A DNA stretch of 64,000 nucleotides, taken from Humibacillus xanthopallidus. Lineage in GTDB: Bacteria > Actinomycetota > Actinomycetes > Actinomycetales > Dermatophilaceae. Below, piece by piece: positions 29,231 through 36,807 of the stretch (positions are counted from its first letter, which is position 1; every line of letters starts with the position of its first letter). The position numbers and the translations under genes were made by a program. The stretch covers positions 1,116,001-1,180,000 of the forward strand of contig NZ_VFQF01000001.1 of assembly GCF_006717145.1 (NCBI RefSeq), written 5' to 3'. A model generated the notes under the pieces. The model ran no database searches. It was not told where the DNA came from and saw only the letters and a program-made list of their open reading frames with translations.

Positions 29231-29656
29231 TCAGGGCACGACGACGGTGCCGCGGGCGGTTGTGGCGACCACCGGCGGGTCGAGCATCTCAGCAGCCGAC
29301 TCGCCGCGCTCCGGGTGCCCGCGACCGACGACGAGCACCTCGAAGACGAGCTCGCGGGACCGGCCGCCGACGCGCACGATCTCGGCGCTGATCTCGATGA
29401 CATCGCCGGCCTGGATGCGCTCGCGGAACTGCACGTCGCTGTAGGAGGCGAAGAGGCCCTCGTCACCGTCGGTGCGGATGCACATCTCGGTCGCGACGTC
29501 GCCGAACGCCGCGAGCGAGTAGGCGCCGTCGACGAGGTTGCCGGCGTAGTGCGCGTGGGCGTAGGGCACGTAGCGGCGGTGGACGACCCGCAGGCCGACC
29601 TCCGCCCTGGTGCGGCGGGCAGCGGTGGTCTCGGGCTGCGCGTCCCCCATGGTCAT
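29231..29656 (-). CDS. kal: Probable 3-aminobutyryl-CoA ammonia-lyase (hotdog fold)
   Basis: 141 aa hotdog-fold protein with RRYVPYAHAHYAGNLVDGAY, a pattern of the MaoC/thioesterase-like family that includes Kal. In lysine fermentation Kal removes ammonia from 3-aminobutyryl-CoA to give crotonyl-CoA. The call rests mainly on context: it is the last gene of kdd-kamD-kamE-kal, and its ATG overlaps the kamE stop (ATGA). By sequence alone a generic thioesterase would be possible. Confidence 0.72.
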   Translation of the reverse strand: MTMGDAQPETTAARRTRAEVGLRVVHRRYVPYAHAHYAGNLVDGAYSLAAFGDVATEMCIRTDGDEGLFASYSDVQFRERIQAGDVIEISAEIVRVGGRSRELVFEVLVVGRGHPERGESAAEMLDPPVVATTARGTVVVP

Positions 29657-30396
29657 CGCCTCTTTCGCTGGGTCATCTCGTGCACGAGGTAGCTCGCCAC
29701 CTCACCGGGCGTCGTGCCCCGCCCGAAGATCCGGTCGACCCCGAGAGCGAGCTCGGACCCCTCTTCGAAGCGCGGGCCGCCGACGATGAGGATCGGCACG
29801 TGCCCGGCCGGGTAGGCCTCGCGGAAGGCCGCCGACATCTGGGTCGTGTTGTGGATGTGGGCGTCCTTCTGGGTGACGACCTGGCTGACGAGCACGGCGT
29901 CCGCCTTCTCGGCGCGCGCGCGGGCGACGAGGTCGGGCACGAGCACCTGGGCGCCGAGGTTGACGACCCGGATCTCGCGGTAGTACTCGAGGCCCTTCTC
30001 GCCGGCGAAGCCCTTGATGTTGAGGATGGCGTCGATGCCGACGGTGTGGGCGTCGGTGCCGATGCACGCACCGACGACGACGAGCTTGCGGCGCAGCTGC
30101 TTGCGGATCGCGAGGTTGGCATCCTTGGCCGACAGGAGCGGGTACTCGCGCTCGACGACGTGCACCTCGTCGAGGTTGACCAGGTGGGTCGAGCTGCCGT
30201 AGACGACGAAGAAGGTGAAGTCGGGCCCCATGGCCTTGGCGTGCACGAGCAGGGCCGGGTCGAGCCCCATCTTGCGGGCCAGCTGGAGAGCCGCACCCTC
30301 GGCGCGCTTGTCGTGCGGCAGCGGCAGGGTGAACGACATCTGGACCATGCCGTCACCGGTCGTGTCGCCGTAAGGGCGGATGATGTTGCTGCTCAA
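29653..30396 (-). CDS. kamE: Lysine 5,6-aminomutase beta subunit
   Basis: 247 aa from a TTG start at 30396 that overlaps the kamD stop (TTGA). The B12-binding DxHxxG motif is D115-A-H117-T-V-G120, so adenosylcobalamin binds base-off with His117 as lower ligand. The start reads SSNIIRPYGDTTGDGMVQMS, typical of KamE. With KamD it moves the terminal amino group of beta-lysine (or D-lysine) from C6 to C5. The much longer frame running through kamD is a composition artefact. Confidence 0.93.
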   Translation of the reverse strand: MSSNIIRPYGDTTGDGMVQMSFTLPLPHDKRAEGAALQLARKMGLDPALLVHAKAMGPDFTFFVVYGSSTHLVNLDEVHVVEREYPLLSAKDANLAIRKQLRRKLVVVGACIGTDAHTVGIDAILNIKGFAGEKGLEYYREIRVVNLGAQVLVPDLVARARAEKADAVLVSQVVTQKDAHIHNTTQMSAAFREAYPAGHVPILIVGGPRFEEGSELALGVDRIFGRGTTPGEVASYLVHEMTQRKRR

Positions 30397-32006
30397 GGCT
30401 TCTCGCCCTTCTTGGGCGGCACCCCGGCATCGAGTGCCGTGATGGCCGGGTTGTCGTAGTCGTCGGCGCGCACGACGACGCCCTCGAGCCCCTTGCCGCG
30501 GTCGGCCGGTCGCTTCATGAGGCCGAAGGTGCCGTCGGCGATCGCCGCGAGCAGCGGTGGGTCGCCGGCCGAGTCGGAGTCGTGGACGATCCGGTCGAGG
30601 AGGTCGACCGCCTCCGAGAGCACCTGGCGGGCGCGGGTCTGGATGAAGCCGTCGCGCGGCGGGTGGAAGTCCTCCGTGAGACCGCTCGCGGCGTTCATGA
30701 CGTAGCGGACGTTCTGCAGGGCGAGGTCGCGGTCGGAGAGGAAGGGGGTCACGACGGCCTCGGTCATCATCCCGACGAGCAGGATGCCCTGGCCGGTCAT
30801 CGCCCCGACGAGGTTGAAGAACCCGTCGAGCAGGTAGCCACGGAAGACGTCGCCCGTCATGTGCTTGGTCGGCGGCATCCACTTGAGCGGGGCGTCGGGG
30901 AAGAGCTGGCGGGCGAGCAGCGCGTGGGCGAGCTCCATGCGGAAGCTGTCGGTGATCTCCGGGTTGATCTCGAAGGCGTGCCCGAGGCCGAGCTGCCAGT
31001 CCTCGAGACCGGCCTCCGTGGCGAAGCGCTCGTTGAGGAGCTGGCTGACCGTCACGGTGTGCGCGGCCTCGACGGCGTCGGCCGTCGTCAGGTAGTTGTC
31101 CTCGCCGGTGTTGATGATGATGCCGGCGCGGGCGTGGATCTGGCGCGAGAACCGCTGGTCGACGAAGGTGCGGATCGGATTGATGTCGCGGAAGAGGATG
31201 CCGTACATCGAGTCGTTGAGCATCATGTCGAGACGCTCCATGCCGGCGAGGGCCGCGATCTCGGGCATGCAGAGCCCGGACGCGTAGTTCGTCAGCCGGA
31301 CGTAGCGACCGAGCTCCTTGCTCACGTCGTCGAGGGCGGCGCGCATGAGACGGAAGTTCTCCTGCGTCGCGTACGTCCCGGCGAAGCCCTCGCGGGTCGC
31401 ACCCTCGGGCACGTAGTCGAGGAGCGACTGGCCCGTGGAGCGGATCACCGCGATGACGTCGGCACCCTCGCGGGCTGCGGCCTGGGCCTGCGGGATGTCC
31501 TCGTAGATGTCGCCCGTCGCGACGATGAGGTAGATCCACGGACGGGTCTTGGGGTCGCCGTGGCGCCGGATGAGCCGTTCGCGCGTGGCGCGGGAGCGGT
31601 CGATCGTGCGCAGGCCGACGCCCACGCCCTTCGCTGCCGCCCTTCGCGCAGCCTGGGCCTCGCGGCCGGCCGGGAGGCGGAAGGAGACGTTGCCGCTCGC
31701 TGCCTTCTGCGCGAGCGTCGTGAGGTCGGGGGCCTCGCCGCGCAGCAGCGCGTCGTAGACGGGGGTCGTGACCCCGTGCTCGAGGCCGACCTCCTCGCGC
31801 ACCGCGGTGACGAGGTGGTTCACCCAGGGCACCCGCTCGTGGTCGGCGCCGGAGAGCCCGGCGAGGCGCAGCGTCGCCCGCTCCACCGAGACGGTCGTGT
31901 GGCTCTGCGCGATCTTGACCACGGGCGCGGCGGCCTTGCGGGCGAGCGACCGCGCCCGGCGCACCACGGCCGGGTCGAGGTGCAGGACCGGCTCGGTGCG
32001 GCTCAT
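30393..32006 (-). CDS. kamD: Lysine 5,6-aminomutase alpha subunit
   Basis: 537 aa, full length for KamD. Conserved blocks are PWIYLIVATGDIYEDIPQAQ, VRLTNYASGLCMPEIAALAG, MLNDSMYGILFRDINPIRT and IINTGEDNYLTTADAV. It forms the PLP- and B12-dependent aminomutase with KamE. Its start overlaps the kdd stop (ATGA) and its stop overlaps kamE, so the genes are tightly coupled. Few actinobacteria are known for lysine fermentation, which makes the complete operon notable. Confidence 0.95.
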   Translation of the reverse strand: MSRTEPVLHLDPAVVRRARSLARKAAAPVVKIAQSHTTVSVERATLRLAGLSGADHERVPWVNHLVTAVREEVGLEHGVTTPVYDALLRGEAPDLTTLAQKAASGNVSFRLPAGREAQAARRAAAKGVGVGLRTIDRSRATRERLIRRHGDPKTRPWIYLIVATGDIYEDIPQAQAAAREGADVIAVIRSTGQSLLDYVPEGATREGFAGTYATQENFRLMRAALDDVSKELGRYVRLTNYASGLCMPEIAALAGMERLDMMLNDSMYGILFRDINPIRTFVDQRFSRQIHARAGIIINTGEDNYLTTADAVEAAHTVTVSQLLNERFATEAGLEDWQLGLGHAFEINPEITDSFRMELAHALLARQLFPDAPLKWMPPTKHMTGDVFRGYLLDGFFNLVGAMTGQGILLVGMMTEAVVTPFLSDRDLALQNVRYVMNAASGLTEDFHPPRDGFIQTRARQVLSEAVDLLDRIVHDSDSAGDPPLLAAIADGTFGLMKRPADRGKGLEGVVVRADDYDNPAITALDAGVPPKKGEKP

Positions 32007-33136
32007 CGGGCACTCGTCTCCGCCGCGAGGCGTGACTCGAAGAGCTCACGGACGGCCGGCACCTCGCGCAGCAGGGAGAGCGCCAGGTCGGCGTGGCCCG
32101 GCACGTAGCCGTTGCCGACGAGCATGCGCACGTCGGCCGCGAGCCCCTCCGCCCCCAGCGCCGCCGCGGCGAAGCTCGTCGCCATGCTGAAGAAGATGAT
32201 CGTGCCGCCCTGGGCGGTCGAGAGGATCGCGGGCTGTTCGCAGCCGGGCACGTCGACGCAGACGACCGTGACGTCGGCCGGGCCGCCGGCCGCCTCGACC
32301 GCCGAGGACAACCCGAGCGGTGACCGCGCGTCGGCGAGCACGACCTCGTCGGCGAGACCGGTCGGCTCGAGCAGGGTGCGCTCGGCCTCGACCGGCACGA
32401 CGCCGATGAGGCGCCCCGCACCCGCGCGACGTGCCGCCGCCAGCGAGAGCGACCCCGACTTGCCCGCCGCCCCGAGGACGGCCACGGTCGGCGCGACGTT
32501 GCGGGCGGCATACTCCCTCACGACGCGTTCGACGAGCGCAGGGGCGCCGCACACGTCCATGACCATGAGCGACAGGAGCGGGTCGAGGTCGTCGGGCAGC
32601 CGGGCGGCGATGCTGCGACCGAAGAGGATGGCGTGGCCCGCCGCGGGCACCTGCTCGGAGAGGCCGTCCCACCGGGCCAGCCCGTCCGTGATGCGCAGGG
32701 GCGTCAGCGAGAGCGACACGAGCGTCGCGACGTGGTCGCCGACCGTCAGGCCGAGGGTGCTCTCGGGCCCGACGGCATCGACGGTGCCGATGAGCATGCC
32801 GCCCGAGCCCGTGACGGGGTTCTGCATCTTGCCGCGCGTCGCGACGATGTCGAGCACCTCGTCGCGCAGCGCACCGCCGTCGACGACTCCGTCGGTCGTG
32901 TGCTTCTCGGCGAGCTGCCGGTAGCTCGCGGCGTCGAGGTTGAGCGTCTCGACGCGGATGCGCACCTCGTCGGGCCACAGCTCCTCGCGGGCGTCCAGAC
33001 GACGAGCCGTCTGGGGCAGCGTGATGGCGTCGCCGCTGGGCTCGAGCACCCGGTGCAGACCCACCGGGGACGACGACACGCGTGCGGAGGCGGCGGGCAG
33101 GTCCGCCCCAGCGGGCAGCGGGTGCGACACGTTCAC
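32003..33136 (-). CDS. kdd: L-erythro-3,5-diaminohexanoate dehydrogenase
   Basis: 377 aa from GTG 33136, preceded by AGAAGG. Features matching KDD are GLHRVLEPSGDAI, RVETLNLDAASYRQL, NPVTGSGGMLIGTVDAVGPE and LVSLSLTPLRITDG, with a Rossmann fingerprint VAVLGAAGKSGSLSLAAARR. It oxidises 3,5-diaminohexanoate to 5-amino-3-oxohexanoate with NAD(P)+. ATG 33184 in the same frame is the alternative start; it would place part of an inverted repeat inside the gene. Confidence 0.92.
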   Translation of the reverse strand: MNVSHPLPAGADLPAASARVSSSPVGLHRVLEPSGDAITLPQTARRLDAREELWPDEVRIRVETLNLDAASYRQLAEKHTTDGVVDGGALRDEVLDIVATRGKMQNPVTGSGGMLIGTVDAVGPESTLGLTVGDHVATLVSLSLTPLRITDGLARWDGLSEQVPAAGHAILFGRSIAARLPDDLDPLLSLMVMDVCGAPALVERVVREYAARNVAPTVAVLGAAGKSGSLSLAAARRAGAGRLIGVVPVEAERTLLEPTGLADEVVLADARSPLGLSSAVEAAGGPADVTVVCVDVPGCEQPAILSTAQGGTIIFFSMATSFAAAALGAEGLAADVRMLVGNGYVPGHADLALSLLREVPAVRELFESRLAAETSAR

Positions 33137-33175
33137 AGATCCTTCTGTCTCGGCACTGTTGGGGCGCAGAACATG

Positions 33176-33252
33176 CGTCAGCATAGGGCTGCTCTCAAAG
33201 ATTCTTTACGAAACCGTGGTATGGACATGTTTGAGCGTGCCCCATGCTGACG
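33176..33252. promoter_or_regulatory. Divergent kdd/kamA control region with long inverted repeat
   Basis: CGTCAGCATAGGGC (33176-33189) and GCCCCATGCTGACG (33239-33252) pair at 13 of 14 positions and bracket 49 bp. Inside, CTCAAA (33193-33198) and TTTGAG (33230-33235) repeat the symmetry, and the centre is AT-rich. The arrangement suggests a two-site regulator controlling both halves of the lysine pathway; the Lrp/AsnC protein encoded at 36186-36644 is an obvious candidate. Confidence 0.5.
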
Positions 33253-33266
33253 TTACTGTGTCGCGC

Positions 33267-34709
33267 ATGGGCATGGTTGAGCAGCCGTACGTGTACCGCC
33301 GTCGCGAGCTCGTCGAGCCTGACTGGACGCGGTTTCCGGGGTGGAGCGGCGTCACACAGGCCGACTGGGACGACGCCCAGTGGCAGCGGGTCAACTGTGT
33401 CAGGAACATCAAGCAGCTGCGAGCCCTGATGGGCGACCTGCTCGACGACCGCTTCTACGACGACCTCGCCCGCGACCAGGCCGAGCGCGCCACGATGTCG
33501 ATGCTCGTGCCGCCGCAGATGCTCAACACGATGGTCCCCTCGACCGACGCGCCCATGCCGTCGGCGGGCCACGACTTCACCGAGGCCTTCTACGCCGACC
33601 CCGTGCGCAACTACATGCTGCCGGTCTTCTCCGACCGTCGCACCGACTGGCCGTCGCACCCCCACGCGTCGCGCGACTCGCTCCACGAGCACGACATGTG
33701 GGTCGCCGAAGGGCTCACGCACCGCTACCCCACCAAGGTCCTCGCGGAGCTGCTCCCCACATGCCCGCAGTACTGCGGCCACTGCACCCGCATGGACCTC
33801 GTCGGCAACTCGACGCCGCAGGTCGCCAAGCTGAAGTTCGACCTCAAGCCCGTCGACCGGTATGCCGCGATGCTCGACTACCTGCGCAGCACCCCCGTCG
33901 TGCGCGACGTCGTCGTCTCGGGTGGCGACGTCGCGAACATGCCGTGGAAGAACCTCGAGGTCTTCGTCGACCAGCTGCTCGACATCGACAACATCCGCGA
34001 CATCCGTCTGGCGAGCAAGGCCCTCATGGGGCTGCCCCAGCACTGGTTCGCCGAGGACGTCGTCGAGGGCGTCGCCCGCGTGTCGGCCAAGGCGCGGGCG
34101 CGAGGCGTGTCCCTCGCGATCCACACCCACGTCAACAACGCCCAGTCGCTGACCCCGTCGGTCGCGCGTGCGGCCAAGGCCATGCTCGACGCCGGCATCC
34201 GAGACGTGCGCAACCAGGGCGTGCTCATGCGCGGCGTCAACGACACGTCCGAGCAGCTGCTCGACCTCTGCTTCGGCCTCGCAGACGGCGCGCAGATCAC
34301 GCCGTACTACTTCTACATGTGCGACATGATCCCGTTCGCCGAGCACTGGCGGCTCTCGCTGGCCGAGGCGCAGCACCTCCAGCACGCGATGATGGGCTAC
34401 CTCCCCGGCTTCTCGACGCCGCGCATCGTCTGCGACGTGCCCTTCGTCGGCAAGCGCTGGGTGCACCAGGTCGAGGAGTACGACACCGAGCGCGGAATCT
34501 CCTACTGGCGCAAGAACTACCGCACCTCGATCGAGGGGGACGACACCGAGGCCCTGTCTCGCGAGTACGTCTACTACGACCCGATCTACACCCTGCCCGA
34601 GTCGGGCCAGAAGTGGTGGCACAAGTCGATCGACCAGGAGGCCCTGCTCGCCGACTCGTCGGAGCAGGCGGCGACGAGCCGCCTGGCCTCCGAGTCGCAG
34701 CTCGTCTGA
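33267..34709 (+). CDS. kamA: Lysine 2,3-aminomutase
   Basis: 480 aa. The radical-SAM cluster motif CPQYCGHC provides Cys166, Cys170 and Cys173; nearby HRYPTKVLAELLPT and the downstream VVVSGGDVANMPWKNLE are typical of KamA. It converts L-lysine to beta-lysine using SAM and PLP, the first step of lysine fermentation. It is longer than clostridial KamA (about 416 aa), with an extended C-terminus (YYDPIYTLPESGQKWWHKS). ATG 33267 is used; ATG 33273 is possible. It faces kdd across the inverted-repeat region. Confidence 0.92.
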   Translation: MGMVEQPYVYRRRELVEPDWTRFPGWSGVTQADWDDAQWQRVNCVRNIKQLRALMGDLLDDRFYDDLARDQAERATMSMLVPPQMLNTMVPSTDAPMPSAGHDFTEAFYADPVRNYMLPVFSDRRTDWPSHPHASRDSLHEHDMWVAEGLTHRYPTKVLAELLPTCPQYCGHCTRMDLVGNSTPQVAKLKFDLKPVDRYAAMLDYLRSTPVVRDVVVSGGDVANMPWKNLEVFVDQLLDIDNIRDIRLASKALMGLPQHWFAEDVVEGVARVSAKARARGVSLAIHTHVNNAQSLTPSVARAAKAMLDAGIRDVRNQGVLMRGVNDTSEQLLDLCFGLADGAQITPYYFYMCDMIPFAEHWRLSLAEAQHLQHAMMGYLPGFSTPRIVCDVPFVGKRWVHQVEEYDTERGISYWRKNYRTSIEGDDTEALSREYVYYDPIYTLPESGQKWWHKSIDQEALLADSSEQAATSRLASESQLV

Positions 34710-34712
34710 CGC

Positions 34713-35222
34713 ATGGCGCGCTCGCGGGGCAAGGTCGCAGACGGCCCGACGACCCAGGCGACGCTCGCCCTCGACCGGGCCGGGGTGGGCTACACCCGGC
34801 ACCCCTACGACCACGACCCGTCGGCGGCCAGCTACGGGCTGGAGGCCGCTGAGGCTCTCGGTCTCGACCCCGCCACGGTGTTCAAGACCCTGCTCGTCGA
34901 CACGGCCGGTGGGTTGGCCGTCGGCATCGTGCCCGTCGGCGGCGAGCTCGACCTCAAGGCCGTCGCGACGGCGCTCGGGGTCAAGTCGGTCACCATGGCC
35001 GACCCCACCGCCGCCGAGCGGTCGACCGGCTACGTCGTCGGCGGCATCTCCCCGGTGGGGCAGAAGCGGCCACTGCCCACCGTCCTCGACGAGACGGCAT
35101 ACGCCCACGACACCGTCTACGTGTCCGGTGGGCGGCGCGGCTTCGACCTCGGCCTCTCCCCCACCGACCTCGCCGCGGCCACCCGAGCGGTCCGCGCCCC
35201 GATCGCGCGTCCTCGACGCTGA
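34713..35222 (+). CDS. ybaK: Cys-tRNA(Pro)/Cys-tRNA(Cys) deacylase YbaK
   Basis: 169 aa, single YbaK/EbsC domain. Conserved parts are QATLALDRAGVGYTRHPYDHD, GLDPATVFKTLLVD with the catalytic Lys, and GGISPVGQKRPLPTVLDE. It removes Cys mischarged on tRNA(Pro). It starts 3 bp after the kamA stop, so it is co-transcribed with kamA although the functions are unrelated. Confidence 0.92.
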   Translation: MARSRGKVADGPTTQATLALDRAGVGYTRHPYDHDPSAASYGLEAAEALGLDPATVFKTLLVDTAGGLAVGIVPVGGELDLKAVATALGVKSVTMADPTAAERSTGYVVGGISPVGQKRPLPTVLDETAYAHDTVYVSGGRRGFDLGLSPTDLAAATRAVRAPIARPRR

Positions 35223-35279
35223 GGAGACGACGCTGAGCCACCGCGTATGCCGGTCGCGACCGCGTGGCCGACGCAGCGG

Positions 35280-36131
35280 TCACGCCTCAGCGAGCACGTC
35301 CGCCACCATCCAGTGCCCCTGCGCCTCGAACGACGTGTCGCCGACGGCGTAGGACCAGCAGGCGGTGCCGATGGCCTCGCGCACGCGGGTGCGCAGCCAG
35401 GCGGCGGGCTCGCGGGGATCACTGCCGTAGCCGTCGAGGAACGCCTCCTCCAAGGACGGGTTGCGGGCGAAGTCCTGGGCTGCGAGCCGGGTGAGGTCGG
35501 TCATCGGGGGCCGCAGGTCGGCTCGACCGAAGTCGATGACGCGCACCGTCCCGTCGTCGATCAGCCAGTTCCGAGGCTGCCAGTCGCCGTGGGTCGGCAC
35601 GACCGTCACCGGCTCGCCAGGCCACGACGCGACGAGCGACCGCAGCCGCTGCTCGGTGAACGTGTCGATCCGGTGGGGCCCGTCGAGCCAGGCGATGGCC
35701 TTGGCGTTCTCGCGGCGCTCGTGGTCGGCGTCGAGGTGCGGGTCCTGCGCATGCAGCCGGGCGAGCAATGACCCGGCCTGGCGGTAGGTCTCCGGCTCGT
35801 CGGCAGCCGCGTCACCGAGGACGAGCCGTCCCGGCAGGTAGCGGGTGACGAGCACCTTGGCACCGGCGTCGGCCTGGACAAGCCGCGGTGCATGACCGTG
35901 AGCGACCCACGGCCGCAACCACTCCCGGTGTGCCCGCACCTCCCGCTGGATGTGGCCGTCGGTCTCACCGCCGGCTTTGACGATGAGGCGGTCACCGTCG
36001 TGCACGACCTCGAGCACGGTGGTGGCGACGAGGCCCCAGCCGTGGTCGCGAACGATCTCGGCTCCTGGCAGCCAGGCGTCGAGCAGCTGCACCTGCTGCG
36101 GCGACAGCGGGGCGATGTCAGCAAAGGTCAC
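35280..36131 (-). CDS. Phosphotransferase enzyme family protein (APH-like kinase)
   Basis: 283 aa with a kinase-like fold: LIVKAGGE (ATP lysine), VVPTHGDWQPRNWLI (catalytic loop, Asp) and RVIDFGRADLRPP (metal-binding DFG-like motif). This family includes aminoglycoside and choline/homoserine kinases; the substrate is not deducible. It is followed on the same strand by no close gene and converges with ybaK. Confidence 0.8.
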   Translation of the reverse strand: MTFADIAPLSPQQVQLLDAWLPGAEIVRDHGWGLVATTVLEVVHDGDRLIVKAGGETDGHIQREVRAHREWLRPWVAHGHAPRLVQADAGAKVLVTRYLPGRLVLGDAAADEPETYRQAGSLLARLHAQDPHLDADHERRENAKAIAWLDGPHRIDTFTEQRLRSLVASWPGEPVTVVPTHGDWQPRNWLIDDGTVRVIDFGRADLRPPMTDLTRLAAQDFARNPSLEEAFLDGYGSDPREPAAWLRTRVREAIGTACWSYAVGDTSFEAQGHWMVADVLAEA

Positions 36132-36185
36132 CGGCTGTCACCGGTCCCGACGCAGCGTCGCCGGGGCGGACCCGAGGGAGACGGG

Positions 36186-36644
36186 TCAGTCCTTGTCGCG
36201 CGGCGTGGCGGAGGCGCTGCGCCCCTCCCAGGGAGTCGACAGCACGACCGTCGTGTGCGTCGACACGTTGGCGGCGGACCGGATGCGCGCGAGCAGGTCC
36301 TCGAGGTTGCTCGGGGTGCCCACCCGCACCTTGAGGATGTAGCTCTCGACACCGGCGACCGAGTGGCAGTCCTCGATCTCGCTGATGTGGGCGAGCCGCT
36401 CCGGCACGTCGTCCGGCGCACTGGGGTCGAAGGGGGTCACCGAGATGAGCGCGGTCAGTGACAGGCCCAGCGCCTCGGGCGAGACGGTGGCGGCATAGCC
36501 GGTGATGACGCCACGCTCCTCGAGCCGGCGCACGCGCTGGTGCACGGCCGACGTCGACAGGCCGGTGGCCCTGCCGAGGTCGGTGTAGCTCATCCGTCCG
36601 TCGGCGAGCAGCAGTCCCACGAGGCGGCGGTCGAGTTCCTCCAT
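36186..36644 (-). CDS. Lrp/AsnC-family transcriptional regulator
   Basis: 152 aa from ATG 36644. An N-terminal helix-turn-helix (LDRRLVGLLLADGRMSYTDLGRATGLSTSAVHQRVRRL) precedes the ligand-sensing RAM domain (CHSVAGVESYILKVRVGT). Lrp/AsnC proteins sense amino acids. Proximity to the lysine-fermentation genes suggests, but does not show, lysine-responsive control. Its start lies 104 bp from the native exonuclease start codon at the left end of the integrated element. Confidence 0.88.
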   Translation of the reverse strand: MEELDRRLVGLLLADGRMSYTDLGRATGLSTSAVHQRVRRLEERGVITGYAATVSPEALGLSLTALISVTPFDPSAPDDVPERLAHISEIEDCHSVAGVESYILKVRVGTPSNLEDLLARIRSAANVSTHTTVVLSTPWEGRSASATPRDKD

Positions 36645-36734
36645 GCGCGTGAGGGTAGACCACGCAGTGGGTGCCCGCTGGCTCATCCCTCATCGCGGTA
36701 CTCCTCGGGCGTCCGCGACGACGGGACATCTCGG

Positions 36735-36740
36735 TAGTCT
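36735..36740 (+). promoter_or_regulatory. Native -10 box of the interrupted exonuclease gene, now facing the integrase
   Basis: TAGTCT ends 7 bp before the stranded ATG 36748, the spacing expected for a leaderless actinobacterial transcript. In the present arrangement this promoter reads through a 15-codon stub into the integrase gene at 36808. Confidence 0.45.
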
Positions 36741-36747
36741 CGGGCAC

Positions 36748-36795
36748 ATGCCGAACCAGCGCGCCCTCCTGCTCGACTCCGCGTCGCTCTGCTGA
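36748..36795 (+). pseudogene. Stranded 5' end of the host 5'-3' exonuclease gene
   Basis: The codons read MPNQRALLLDSASLC then TGA. MPNQRALLLDSASL is the expected exonuclease start; the current gene at 45675 reads MPAPTQKCLLLDSASLYFRAFF. The two diverge upstream of the shared 16-bp core and the host gene continues only at the right copy. This shows the element split the gene after the first 14 codons. Confidence 0.85.
36775..36790 (+). other. attL core (left direct repeat)
   Basis: GACTCCGCGTCGCTCT, identical to 45708-45723. Allowing one mismatch the match extends 4 bp further left. It encodes DSASL of the exonuclease. The integrase starts 18 bp after it. Confidence 0.85.
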
Positions 36796-36807
36796 CTCAA
36801 TAGGCAC

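Noticed and set aside
29653-32511. Very long minus-strand frame (952 codons) across kamE and kamD
   Set aside because: Its first two-thirds is Arg/Pro-rich shadow sequence of kamD; only the last 247 codons match KamE, which has its own TTG start at 30396.
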